A stretch of 64,000 nucleotides of DNA from Gluconobacter oxydans (GTDB lineage Bacteria > Pseudomonadota > Alphaproteobacteria > Acetobacterales > Acetobacteraceae). The notes below the pieces were generated by a model that was not told the DNA's origin, ran no database searches, and was given only the letters and a program-made list of their open reading frames with translations. A program made the translations under genes and the position numbers. This document shows positions 17,099 through 25,431 of this stretch, in pieces; position 1 is the first letter of the stretch; every line of letters begins with the position of its first letter. The stretch spans positions 1 to 64,000 of the forward strand of contig NZ_BJNM01000011.1 of assembly GCF_006539685.1 (NCBI RefSeq), given 5' to 3'.

Positions 17099-17938
17099 AT
17101 GACCGCAGTGAATGACACGCAGCTTCCAACCAGCGAATTCGCCTCGATGGCGCTGGACGGGGATTCCCTTGCCCAGCTTCAGTCGGTTCTCGAAAAGGTG
17201 GAACAGGGCCGCGGGGTTCTCGTGCGTCTTGCAGACCTGATGGGGGGTGCGGTCGGGCAGGCTACGCGACTCGGTATGCAGGGACTCGGCCTGGCGCCGG
17301 CGGTGCAAGAAAAATTCCACAACGCGGCTGAGATCGCCATCGAGCGGGCGTTCAAAGTCGCCATACTGGGGATCGACAACGAGGCTCCCGCCGTCCGTGA
17401 ACCCTGGCGTGAGAATGTGGGGCAGGCCGCCGTGGCCGTTTCGGGCGCGCTGGGTGGTTTCGGCGGGATCTTCGGTCTGGCGCCGGATGTGGGCTTCACG
17501 ACGCTGACCATCATGCGCGAGATCGCACGCATTGCCCGCGAGGAAGGCGAGGACCTGCGTAACGAAGACACGCGCCGGGCCTGTCTGGAAGTCTTTGCGC
17601 TGCGCAGCTTCCCCGCACGGCAGAGCGAAGATGAGAGCGAACTCGGATTTTTCTCGGCGCGGGCGCTGCTGCGTGGCCGGCCTATCGTCATGCTGATGGC
17701 GGAAGTGGCGTCGCATTACGGAATCGGTCTGTCGCGCAAATTCGCGTTGCAGATGGTGCCGGTGGCAGGTGCACTGTGTGGGGCGTCGCTCAATGCGGCG
17801 TTCCTCGCGCATTACCGCGCGCTGGCCCGGGCCCATTTCACGATCCGCCGTCTGGAACGGACCCATGGGCTGGCCGTTAAGGAAGCGGCTGCCGACCTGC
17901 GCGCAGGGGGAACGGGCACATCTGAAACATTCTCCTGA
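17099..17938 (+). CDS. EcsC family protein
   Basis: A 279-residue protein of the EcsC family. The helical core contains VREPWRENVGQAAVAVSGALGGFGG and DVGFTTLTIMREIARIAREEGED, which are family hallmarks. EcsC proteins are associated with the Ecs ABC transporter in Firmicutes; in proteobacteria they occur alone and their role is unknown. ATG 17099 has AGGAG 11 bases upstream; TTG 17090 in the same frame lies too close to it. The MAPEG gene follows after 27 bases. Confidence 0.82.
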   Translation: MTAVNDTQLPTSEFASMALDGDSLAQLQSVLEKVEQGRGVLVRLADLMGGAVGQATRLGMQGLGLAPAVQEKFHNAAEIAIERAFKVAILGIDNEAPAVREPWRENVGQAAVAVSGALGGFGGIFGLAPDVGFTTLTIMREIARIAREEGEDLRNEDTRRACLEVFALRSFPARQSEDESELGFFSARALLRGRPIVMLMAEVASHYGIGLSRKFALQMVPVAGALCGASLNAAFLAHYRALARAHFTIRRLERTHGLAVKEAAADLRAGGTGTSETFS

Positions 17939-17965
17939 TTTTCAGGAGCTTCCGGGGAAAAGCCC

Positions 17966-18355
17966 ATGCCGATCGGTCTTGTCTGGCTTGGATGGACACT
18001 GGTGCTGGCAGTCGTCCAGCTTTTCCTCACCGCCTCAGCGTGCCGTCAGCAGGACGGTCTGCAATGGGCGAGCAGCAACCGTGACGGTGACCCGCCCCAT
18101 TACACGGGGATGGCGGCACGGCTGAAGCGGGCGCAGGCCAATCTGGCGGAAACGCTGCCGATCTTTATCGGGGCGGTCCTGCTGAGCTGGGTCTCGGGCC
18201 GTTACAGCCCGCTGACGGGCTGGGGTGCGGGGATCTATTTTCTGGCGCGGACACTTTATGTGCCAGCCTACGCGTTTGGCTGGGGGCCGGTGCGCAGTCT
18301 GATCTGGGGGATCTCGATGGCCGGCTTGGTCCTGGTGCTGATCAGTCTGCTGTGA
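17966..18355 (+). CDS. MAPEG family membrane protein
   Basis: A 129-residue membrane protein with four hydrophobic helices and the MAPEG segment RLKRAQANLAETLPIFIGAV plus ARTLYVPAYAFG. Eukaryotic MAPEG members conjugate glutathione or make eicosanoids; bacterial members are mostly uncharacterised. Its 3' end overlaps the convergent small ORF by 14 bases. Confidence 0.85.
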   Translation: MPIGLVWLGWTLVLAVVQLFLTASACRQQDGLQWASSNRDGDPPHYTGMAARLKRAQANLAETLPIFIGAVLLSWVSGRYSPLTGWGAGIYFLARTLYVPAYAFGWGPVRSLIWGISMAGLVLVLISLL

Positions 18356-18545
18356 AGGACGCTTCGGTCATGGACGGGGGTTCGACGCCTTCGCGCATCA
18401 TCCACAAATCCACGAGTGCGGAGATGACCAGACAGACGGCGCTGACCTTGGCCAGGGTCATCAGCAGGCCATGCGCTTCGGGCATTGCCAGACGCAGTGC
18501 GCCGAGAATGACGAGAATGATGGCATAGACGAAGGCAAGCGGCAC
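18342..18545 (-). CDS. Small two-helix membrane protein
   Basis: A 67-residue product from GTG 18545, which follows a GGGAGA Shine-Dalgarno. It has two hydrophobic helices (PLAFVYAIILVILGALRLAM and LMTLAKVSAVCLVISALVDL) and an acidic tail. The frame is open upstream to 18626, but the added residues are Gly/Arg-rich and look non-coding. I recognise no family. It overlaps the end of the MAPEG gene tail to tail. Confidence 0.5.
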   Translation of the reverse strand: MPLAFVYAIILVILGALRLAMPEAHGLLMTLAKVSAVCLVISALVDLWMMREGVEPPSMTEASFTAD

Positions 18546-18650
18546 TGGCGGTCTCCCTGACGATGGATCACCCTTACCATGCCCGCTGTCGGCACGGCCA
18601 TGTTTTCCCGTGCCGCCCCGGATCATGACACGAGCAAAGACTGTACCCTC

Positions 18651-19328
18651 ATGGACGACATAACGCCGGATCTTCTGCTGCGGGCCTATGCCTCGGGGAT
18701 CTTTCCCATGGCGCCTGACGCCGGGAGTATGGAACTCTCATGGTACCTGCCCGAAGAGCGCGGGATCATGCCGCTGACCGGGATGCATGTTCCAAAGAAG
18801 CTCATGCGGCTGGTGATGTCCGGCAGAATGACGGTGACGGCGGACCGGGCTTTCGATGAGGTCATGCGGGCCTGCGCGGAGCCTGCGCCGGGGCGGGAGA
18901 CGACCTGGATCAGCGGCCGCATCCGCGTTCTTTACGGTGCGCTGCACCGGCAGGGAAACGCCCATTCCATCGAGGTCCGGGAAGGCGAAAAGCTGGTGGG
19001 CGGCCTGTATGGCGTGTCGCTGCGCGGGGCTTTTTTCGGCGAGAGCATGTTTTCGCGCGAACGTGATGCTTCTAAGGTGGCTCTGGTTCACCTTGTCGCA
19101 GGGTTGCGAAAGGGGCGGTTCACGCTGCTGGATACGCAATACACCACACCTCATCTGACGGGGCTTGGCGGTATCGGAATTCCGGCGGCAGATTATCAGT
19201 CCCTGCTTCATCAGGCGCTGACCGTGCGCGCGGTCTGGCCTGACGATTTCAGCCTTCAGGCCCTGCGGGAATCCATTGCGTCCCTGCGTGTGCCTGCCGG
19301 GCGCACGCCTGCCGGAGATCCGCCATGA
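18651..19328 (+). CDS. aat: Leucyl/phenylalanyl-tRNA--protein transferase
   Basis: Adds Leu or Phe to the N-terminal Arg or Lys of proteins, marking them for ClpS-ClpAP degradation. The 225-residue protein has the family signatures LLRAYASGIFPMA at the start, LVGGLYGVSLRGAFFGESMFS near 120 and LLDTQYTTPHL near 165. ATG 18651 is the family-like start; the frame is open to 18579. Its stop overlaps the start of the next gene (ATGA), coupling two secreted proteins to it. Confidence 0.95.
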   Translation: MDDITPDLLLRAYASGIFPMAPDAGSMELSWYLPEERGIMPLTGMHVPKKLMRLVMSGRMTVTADRAFDEVMRACAEPAPGRETTWISGRIRVLYGALHRQGNAHSIEVREGEKLVGGLYGVSLRGAFFGESMFSRERDASKVALVHLVAGLRKGRFTLLDTQYTTPHLTGLGGIGIPAADYQSLLHQALTVRAVWPDDFSLQALRESIASLRVPAGRTPAGDPP

Positions 19329-20242
19329 CTGTTTTCACGCGCCCCGCCCTCCTGTCTGCCGCGCCATTGGGGTTGCTGGCCGTCGGGCTGTGTCTGGTGA
19401 CGCCGGCCCGGGCGGAGGATCATCCCCGCCTGACGCCGACGCGCGATGTCACGGTTGTTTATGAACTCACCACGTCATCCGCGCCGCCCAAGGCTGGGCC
19501 CAATACCGTCAAGGTGGCGTTTTCGGGGGCGGGCGATCTGCTGCGGATTGATTCGCAGGACGGCAATGGCGTCACGATTCTCGACCGGCCGGGGCAGCAG
19601 GTGACGCTCGTGATGATGAAGCAGCAGGTCTATACGCGCCTGCATCCCAGCCACGGGCTGCATAATCCGTTCATGCTTGATCTGGACATGCAGTACACGC
19701 CGGCGGGGCATGAAACCGTGGCGGGCGTGGCCTGTGAGCGCTGGGACATCCAGAGCAGCCATGGCAAGGCCAGTGCCTGCGTGACGGAAGACGGCGTCAT
19801 TCTGGCTGAGAATGGCGTGGACGCGGATGGGGTGGAAGGATCAATCAAGGCGCTTTCGGTGTCCTATCAGGATATTCCGTCCTCGACGTTCGAACCGCCA
19901 GCGGGATTCCATATTCTGGAGCCGAAGGCCCGCCCCGCCCATCAGAGCCAGGCGGGAAGTGCGACGCCATCTCCCGTGCCGGAAACGTCAGGCAGCGACA
20001 CGAAGACGACAATGCCCGAAGCGGCGTCTCCCGAGACGTCCGATTCCGATAATCCCGTGATTGGCAGTCAGGACAGTCCGGCCCCGGCGAAGACAACGCC
20101 TGGTCCGGAGGCGCCCTTGCCGGGGCAGTCTTCCCAGCCTGATACGACGCAGCCTTCCGTTTCCAATGATTCTTCGGGGGATGGCTCGGTGTCTGCTCCC
20201 GATCAGCCGCCCAGCGGTCCTGCTGATGGAAATCACAAATGA
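19325..20242 (+). CDS. Secreted DUF4412-like protein with Pro/Ser-rich tail
   Basis: A 305-residue protein with a Sec signal (LLAVGLCLVTPARA) and a domain to about residue 200 resembling DUF4412-type periplasmic proteins (VACERWDIQSS, ACVTEDGVILAENG, PPAGFHILEP). A roughly 100-residue low-complexity tail rich in Pro, Ser, Thr and acidic residues follows and looks disordered. The next gene encodes a clear paralogue without the tail. Its start overlaps the aat stop, and its own stop overlaps the next start. Confidence 0.7.
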   Translation: MTVFTRPALLSAAPLGLLAVGLCLVTPARAEDHPRLTPTRDVTVVYELTTSSAPPKAGPNTVKVAFSGAGDLLRIDSQDGNGVTILDRPGQQVTLVMMKQQVYTRLHPSHGLHNPFMLDLDMQYTPAGHETVAGVACERWDIQSSHGKASACVTEDGVILAENGVDADGVEGSIKALSVSYQDIPSSTFEPPAGFHILEPKARPAHQSQAGSATPSPVPETSGSDTKTTMPEAASPETSDSDNPVIGSQDSPAPAKTTPGPEAPLPGQSSQPDTTQPSVSNDSSGDGSVSAPDQPPSGPADGNHK

Positions 20243-20853
20243 GGCTGACGTTTTGGCCCGGCGCAGGTGGCGCGGCCTGTGTTCTTATGGCGGCTGTATG
20301 CGCTTTTCCGGCGAAGGCGGATGTGCCGTCTGTTCCGGCACCCGCGCCGGAACCGGGTTCGGCCCCGCTGGTCACGCCGCTGCATGACGCCGATATCGAT
20401 TACGTCCTGACCGGTCCGTCCGGGCAGCGTCTGCACCAGCGCATGCGCTGGACGTCCGCGCTGTGGCGGCAGCGGGTCGAGCCGGAAGGGTCCGCAACGG
20501 TGATGCTGACGGATTACCGCACGCATACGCTGATGGTGCTGGATGGCACGAACCGCACCGCGACTGTCATGTCCGCGCCGGGCGAGGGGTTTTCCGCGCC
20601 CGGAACGCCGGCATCCGGGTCATGGCGCAGGCTGGGGCAGGGCAGGATCGCGGGGGAAGCCTGCACGATCTGGGAAAGCGCGGACAGCGACCGTCACCCG
20701 ACCACATTCTGTTACACGGATGACGGCCTGATGCTCGGGGCGGTTCATGATGGCAAGCCGGTCGTGGAAGCGGTGTCCGTCAGCCACGCGCCGCAGCCCG
20801 TCGAGATTTTCGACCCGCCGCCGGGCTATCACCGCGTCGATCCGGCACACTGA
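20239..20853 (+). CDS. Secreted paralogue of the preceding protein
   Basis: A 204-residue protein with a signal sequence (GAACVLMAAVCAFPAKA) and the same skeleton as its upstream neighbour: a YVLTGPSGQ opening strand, VMLTDYRTHTLMVLD, EACTIWES, TFCYTDDGLMLGA and PPPGYHRVDP at the end. The order and spacing match, so tandem duplication is likely. Two cysteines (one in ACTIW, one in FCYT) correspond to the two in the upstream protein and may form a disulfide. Coupled by an ATGA overlap. Confidence 0.68.
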   Translation: MRLTFWPGAGGAACVLMAAVCAFPAKADVPSVPAPAPEPGSAPLVTPLHDADIDYVLTGPSGQRLHQRMRWTSALWRQRVEPEGSATVMLTDYRTHTLMVLDGTNRTATVMSAPGEGFSAPGTPASGSWRRLGQGRIAGEACTIWESADSDRHPTTFCYTDDGLMLGAVHDGKPVVEAVSVSHAPQPVEIFDPPPGYHRVDPAH

Positions 20854-20955
20854 GACCATGGGGTGAGAGCAGGGCAGGGCGCTGTTACAATTTGTCCGCC
20901 TCCTGCCATGATTGGCGCCTCTTGCTGCCATTTTCAGCGGGCATGATCTTTCTCA

Positions 20956-20997
20956 TGGACGGAAAAGACCCCTTTCATCCGGGGCTTTCCGGTCCAC
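20956..20997 (+). promoter_or_regulatory. Long hairpin in the 5' leader of the Gly/Pro-rich gene
   Basis: TGGAC-GGAAAAGACCCC pairs with GGGGCTTTCC-GGTCCA with two or three bulges, leaving a loop of about eight bases. No T-run follows, so it is not a standard terminator. The GAGGAG Shine-Dalgarno at 21005 starts only eight bases after the stem, so the structure may influence translation or mRNA stability. Confidence 0.45.
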
Positions 20998-21019
20998 GTG
21001 TTTCGAGGAGAAAGATGCC

Positions 21020-21418
21020 ATGCGTCGCATCACACGTGCAGTTCTTATGGCCGCTCCCCTGCTGATCGGTTCTGCCATCGTCCCGAATGTTCTGGTGCCG
21101 CAGGCCCAGGCTCACTGGCATGGCGGCGGTCGCGGTCCTGGTCCCGGTTATGGCGGTCCGCGTGGCGGCTGGCATGGGGGCTACCGCGATCATTCCGGCG
21201 CCATTGTGGGCGGGATCCTTGGCGGTCTGGCTCTGGGTGCCGTAGGGGGCGCGCTTCTGGCGCAGCCTTATGCCGCCCCTCCGCCGCCCCCGCCGCAGGT
21301 GGTCTATGCGCCGCCGGCAGTCGTTTACGCCCCGCAGCCGCAGGTTGTTTACGGACCGCCGCTTGTTTACGGACCGCCGCCGGGTCCGGCCTATCTGGGG
21401 ATGTATCGGGGTTACTGA
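21020..21418 (+). CDS. Gly/Pro/Tyr-rich secreted protein
   Basis: A 132-residue protein: a signal sequence (VLMAAPLLIGSAIVPNVLV ending AQAHA-like), a His/Gly-rich segment (HWHGGGRGPGPGYGG), a glycine-zipper membrane-like stretch (GAIVGGILGGLALGAVGGAL), and then tandem Pro/Val/Tyr repeats (VVYAPPAVVYAP, VVYGPPLVYGPP). Glycine-zipper proteins of this type are envelope-associated. ATG 21020 follows GAGGAGAAAG. A preceding 166-base gap holds the hairpin listed separately. Confidence 0.75.
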   Translation: MRRITRAVLMAAPLLIGSAIVPNVLVPQAQAHWHGGGRGPGPGYGGPRGGWHGGYRDHSGAIVGGILGGLALGAVGGALLAQPYAAPPPPPPQVVYAPPAVVYAPQPQVVYGPPLVYGPPPGPAYLGMYRGY

Positions 21419-21481
21419 TCTCGGCAAACTGAGCGCTTTGTGTCCGCTTTGCCTTGATCGGACCGGAAGGGTGAGGCAATC

Positions 21482-21988
21482 ATGCCCGTCATGACAGCTT
21501 CTTCCCCCAGAACGGATCTTCAGCCGGGTGACCGGGCGCCGGACTTCACGCTTTCCGCCTCGGGCGGACGCACGGTCAGCAGTGCGGAGCTGAAGGGGAA
21601 GCCCTATCTGCTCTATTTCTATCCGAAGGCCGATACGCCGGGCTGCACCACGCAGGCCTGTGGCCTTCAGGACGTTCTGCCGAAGTTTGAGGTCGCTGGT
21701 CTGACCATCATTGGCGTCAGTCCCGATCCGGTGGCGAAAATTGAAAAATTCGCCACCAAATACGGGCTTCAGTTCCCGCTGGCCTCGGATGAGGACCATG
21801 CCGTCGCCGAGGCTTACGGAACATGGGTTGAGAAATCAATGTATGGCCGGACCTATATGGGAATGGAGCGCAGCTCCTTCCTGGTGGACGGGCAGGGCAT
21901 CATCCGGAATGTGTGGCGCAAGGTGAAGTCTGCGACCCATGCGGCCCTGGTGGCTGAAGCGTTCCGGGATCTCTCTTCGGGGGCCTGA
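21482..21988 (+). CDS. bcp: Thioredoxin-dependent thiol peroxidase (Bcp/PrxQ)
   Basis: A 168-residue peroxiredoxin that reduces hydroperoxides with thioredoxin as reductant. LLYFYPKADTPGCTTQACG contains the peroxidatic Cys and, five residues on, the resolving Cys of the BCP/PrxQ type. GDRAPDFTL and the conserved Arg in MERSSFLVD also fit. The cytoplasmic location is inferred because no signal is present. Confidence 0.93.
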   Translation: MPVMTASSPRTDLQPGDRAPDFTLSASGGRTVSSAELKGKPYLLYFYPKADTPGCTTQACGLQDVLPKFEVAGLTIIGVSPDPVAKIEKFATKYGLQFPLASDEDHAVAEAYGTWVEKSMYGRTYMGMERSSFLVDGQGIIRNVWRKVKSATHAALVAEAFRDLSSGA

Positions 21989-22047
21989 GGGCTTCCTCCA
22001 CAAACTTTTACGAGGGAGACAGGCCGGAAACGCGCCGATGACCGTCT

Positions 22048-25000
22048 ATGGCCGTCCCCGACTTCCCGCGCCCTCCCCGCAGGCGTTTCCGTCCTTTCTG
22101 CCCGGGACCACAGTTTCCCCGCCATCTGCATATCGCACGCTGGGCGGCGCTGGTCTGCGTCACGCCCATCGCGCTCGTTGCTGCAGCGGGAAGCGTTTTC
22201 CTGTGGGAGCTGGCGCATGGTCCGGTGGACATCACGCGCGTCTCGCATCTCGTGGAGCCTGTTTCCATCGCGGCGGGGAAGCGTCCCGGACATCCGGCCG
22301 GCCGTCTGAGCTGGGATACGCTGCGCATCCAGTGGCAGCCTGCGGCGGGCGGCGTTCCCGCCGGGCTGGTGCTGATGGCGCGCGGGCTCAAAGTCACCCG
22401 CTTCGATAATCTGATCGCCGAACGTGCCGAAGAGGCCGATGCCGTTCTGTCGCTGAGCGCACTGTTCGAAGGCGTGATCGCCCCCCGGACCCTGCGGCTT
22501 GAAAATGCCACGCTGGCCCTGCGCCGTCTGCCCGATGGCGATGTGGACATGGACCTGCCAGAGCAGAAGCGCGGTGGGCGTGGTGTTCCGACACAGCTCG
22601 ATCGTCTCCGCGCGGTTGATGTTCATAACGTCGCCATTACGCTTGCCGGTCTGCCTCAGGACCGGATCGTCGTGATCGGGCCGGTCGAGATGCAGGCGCG
22701 CCGCATCCGGGTGGCGCCGCATTCGCCTGATTTTGTCTGGACGGGAACGGCCCGGACGACGGTCATGCTCGACGGGTTCCGCACGACACTGACGGCGCAG
22801 GCCAGGCAGGTCGGGAATACCGGCAGGCTGCATCTGGGTAGCACGCCGTTTGAACCTGCGGCGCTTGGCGTTTTCAGCCCGCTGGCGGTGGACTGGCATG
22901 TTCCGGTGTCGGTCGGGGCTGATGCGGTCTTTGTGCCGCATGGCATGGACGAGCAGCCCTCGGAGCTGACGCTGAACCTGTCGCTGGGCGACGGACAGGT
23001 TTTCCAGAAAACGGCCGATCCGATTCATCTCCATGCCGGACAGGCGAGCGTGCATCTGCGGATGGATCGCCCGGGTCTGGACGGGGAGGCTACGGTTTCA
23101 GTGCCGTCTGCCGGGCTGGATGTGGCGGATAATGCGGGTGCGCTGACGCATGTGCATGCCTCGGCCAGTCTGAGGCTGGACAGTCTGCGCCAGCCAAAGG
23201 TGATGGACGGGGACGCCGAAGCCGGGTTGGACGGGGTGCGCTTTGCGACGCTGGGCTCCATCTGGCCGGCCAGCATCATCAAGGGCGGCCGGCGCTGGAT
23301 TTCCAGGAACATCACCGACGGCACGGGGCGGGATCTTGAGGTCAAAGCCCATCTGCACGGCGATCACGGGCCGGACAGCATCCTGCCGGTCTCGGTTCAG
23401 GGGCAGCTGACGGGGCGTGGGCTGACGGTGAACTGGCTGCGGCCGGTTCCGCCCGCGACGGGCCTGGATGCGTCCCTGCATTTCGACGGGCCGGAAACGC
23501 TCGTGATTGATCTGAGCCGGGGTGTCCAGCCCACGGGCGTGAAGGAGAATGTGCTTCTTCCGGACGGGGAGATCCGGATTGGCGATCTGTATGCCAAGGA
23601 TCAGACCGGCGATATTTCCACGCATCTGACGGGGCCTCTGGCGGGGTTCATGTCCGCGCTGGCGCATCCGCGGCTGCATCTTCTGGCGCGGCATCCGCTG
23701 CCGTTCACGCATCCGGACGGGATGGTGGATGCGCATGTGCGTCTGACGCTGCCGCTTGTTGCGCATATTCCGGAAGGGGCGCTTCATGTCTGGACGCAGG
23801 CCACGTTCTCCGGCGTTCATCTGGGTAATGTGCTGATGGGGCAGCCGGTGGACGGGGCGTCGGGGAAGATGTCCGCGACCGAGGATGGGCTGGACCTGAC
23901 GGGGGACGGGCGGCTTGCGGGGATTCCCACGCATGTCGTGCTGCATGAGAATTTTCAGGACGGGGCGCCGTCGCGGGTGTTGCAGACGATCGATGCGCGG
24001 TCGGTCCTGGACCCGCAGTCCACCGCGAAGGCCCGGATTGCGCCGGGCGGGCTGTTTGACGGGCATGCGGTTCTGAATGCGCATTTCGTGCAGCAGGCCA
24101 ATGAGATGTCCGATCTGAAGCTGTCGCTGGACATGGCGCAGGCGGCGCTGACGGTGCCGATCTGGGCCAAGCCGATGGGTGAGCCTGCGACGGCCATGGT
24201 GCATATCGGGTTCCAGAAAGGGCGGATGTCGGTTCTGGATGGATTGCAGGCGCACGGGACCGGGCTTTCCGTGGCGGGGCGCGGTGTGACCCGTGCGGGC
24301 AAGCTGACGGGGATCGTGCTTGAGGGCTTCCGGATCGGCCGGACGGAGGGCGATGCGCGCATTGCCCTGCCGCAGGCCGTGGATCAGCCGATTGGCGTGA
24401 CGGTCGATGCCGATCCGCTGGATCTGGCGCCGATGTTCGCGCCCCATCCGCCGACGCCACCCGCTGCTTCACCGCGCGGTGGTTCAGGCGAGAAGAGCGT
24501 CTCCATGGGGGACAGCTGGTCCATCAGCCTGAATGCGCCGCATGTTTATTATGGCCCCAGGGCGCAGGTTGGCGGTGTCGTCTCGCAGATCGAACTGCGG
24601 AACGGGCATTTGGCCTCGGGGCGGTTTGCGCTCGATGCGCCGACAAGGGTCCGGGCGGTTCTGGCCGATACGGGGCGCGAGCATCCGTTCGTGCTGGATA
24701 TCGATAATCTGGGGACGCTGCTTGAGGGTCTGGGGCTGTATGACCGCATCCGGGGCGGGCAGACGCATCTGGACGGGGTGTTCACGCCGGACGAAACGAC
24801 CGTGCGGAAGGTGCCGGAAGGGCGGAACACGAAATCGGCCGGGCTGTGGGGCGGGTTGCCGCCGTTCCGCGGGCATGTGGAAATGGGGCCGTCGCAATTC
24901 CTGCGGCCGCCTCTGACGCTGACGGCGGTGTCGGACCTGTCCCCGCTGCACTGGCTGACCAATCATCTGGACCGGTTCGAGATCAGTCATCTGGCGACGC

Positions 25001-25314
25001 GTCTGAGCCTGGCGGGGAACCTGCTGGTGCTGCATGACGGGGTGATCGGCAATCAGGCGCTTGGGGCCACGATGGAAGGGCCGATCGACCTGACGACTTC
25101 TAAACTGAACCTGAACGGGACGATCGTCCCGCTGTTCGGGCTCAATGCGCTGCCTGGGCGGCTGCCGGTTCTGGGGCATCTGCTGTCTCCCGAGAAGGGG
25201 GGCGGGCTACTGGCGGCGACGTTTGATCTGCATGGGACGGTCGAGAAGCCGGATCTGTCGGTCAATCCGCTGTCGATGCTGTTGCCGGGCGTGATGCGGC
25301 GCATCCTTCATTAA
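22048..25314 (+). CDS. Giant AsmA-like envelope protein (DUF3971/YhdP type)
   Basis: A 1088-residue protein with one N-terminal membrane helix (WAALVCVTPIALVAAAGSVF) and a long periplasmic region of repeated beta-strand-rich segments. It ends in an AsmA-like C-terminal domain (GPIDLTTSKLNLNGTIVPLFGLNALPG). YhdP and related AsmA proteins are bridge-like lipid transporters between inner and outer membranes. The residues ISRNITDGTGRDL near 420 resemble the DUF3971 core. A second, smaller AsmA-like gene lies 2.5 kb downstream at 27845. The 59-base gap after bcp leaves room for its own promoter. Confidence 0.8.
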   Translation: MAVPDFPRPPRRRFRPFCPGPQFPRHLHIARWAALVCVTPIALVAAAGSVFLWELAHGPVDITRVSHLVEPVSIAAGKRPGHPAGRLSWDTLRIQWQPAAGGVPAGLVLMARGLKVTRFDNLIAERAEEADAVLSLSALFEGVIAPRTLRLENATLALRRLPDGDVDMDLPEQKRGGRGVPTQLDRLRAVDVHNVAITLAGLPQDRIVVIGPVEMQARRIRVAPHSPDFVWTGTARTTVMLDGFRTTLTAQARQVGNTGRLHLGSTPFEPAALGVFSPLAVDWHVPVSVGADAVFVPHGMDEQPSELTLNLSLGDGQVFQKTADPIHLHAGQASVHLRMDRPGLDGEATVSVPSAGLDVADNAGALTHVHASASLRLDSLRQPKVMDGDAEAGLDGVRFATLGSIWPASIIKGGRRWISRNITDGTGRDLEVKAHLHGDHGPDSILPVSVQGQLTGRGLTVNWLRPVPPATGLDASLHFDGPETLVIDLSRGVQPTGVKENVLLPDGEIRIGDLYAKDQTGDISTHLTGPLAGFMSALAHPRLHLLARHPLPFTHPDGMVDAHVRLTLPLVAHIPEGALHVWTQATFSGVHLGNVLMGQPVDGASGKMSATEDGLDLTGDGRLAGIPTHVVLHENFQDGAPSRVLQTIDARSVLDPQSTAKARIAPGGLFDGHAVLNAHFVQQANEMSDLKLSLDMAQAALTVPIWAKPMGEPATAMVHIGFQKGRMSVLDGLQAHGTGLSVAGRGVTRAGKLTGIVLEGFRIGRTEGDARIALPQAVDQPIGVTVDADPLDLAPMFAPHPPTPPAASPRGGSGEKSVSMGDSWSISLNAPHVYYGPRAQVGGVVSQIELRNGHLASGRFALDAPTRVRAVLADTGREHPFVLDIDNLGTLLEGLGLYDRIRGGQTHLDGVFTPDETTVRKVPEGRNTKSAGLWGGLPPFRGHVEMGPSQFLRPPLTLTAVSDLSPLHWLTNHLDRFEISHLATRLSLAGNLLVLHDGVIGNQALGATMEGPIDLTTSKLNLNGTIVPLFGLNALPGRLPVLGHLLSPEKGGGLLAATFDLHGTVEKPDLSVNPLSMLLPGVMRRILH

Positions 25315-25431
25315 GTCGGCGGCCGGGGTTATGCTCCGGTAACGTGAGGCCGGGGATTTTCCTGACCGGCCGGGCTCCCCATATCCGGGGAGCAGACCTT
25401 CTGACGGGGCTTCGGGGAGCGGGAGACGCCA

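Noticed and set aside
23098-24447. 449-codon open frame on the minus strand
   Set aside because: Antisense to the giant AsmA-like gene, extremely rich in Arg, Gln, Pro and His, with no recognisable domain.
25374-25393. GCTCCCC/GGGGAGC hairpin before rarA as a terminator
   Set aside because: The stem is good but no T-run follows on either side; position is consistent with a leader structure of unknown relevance.
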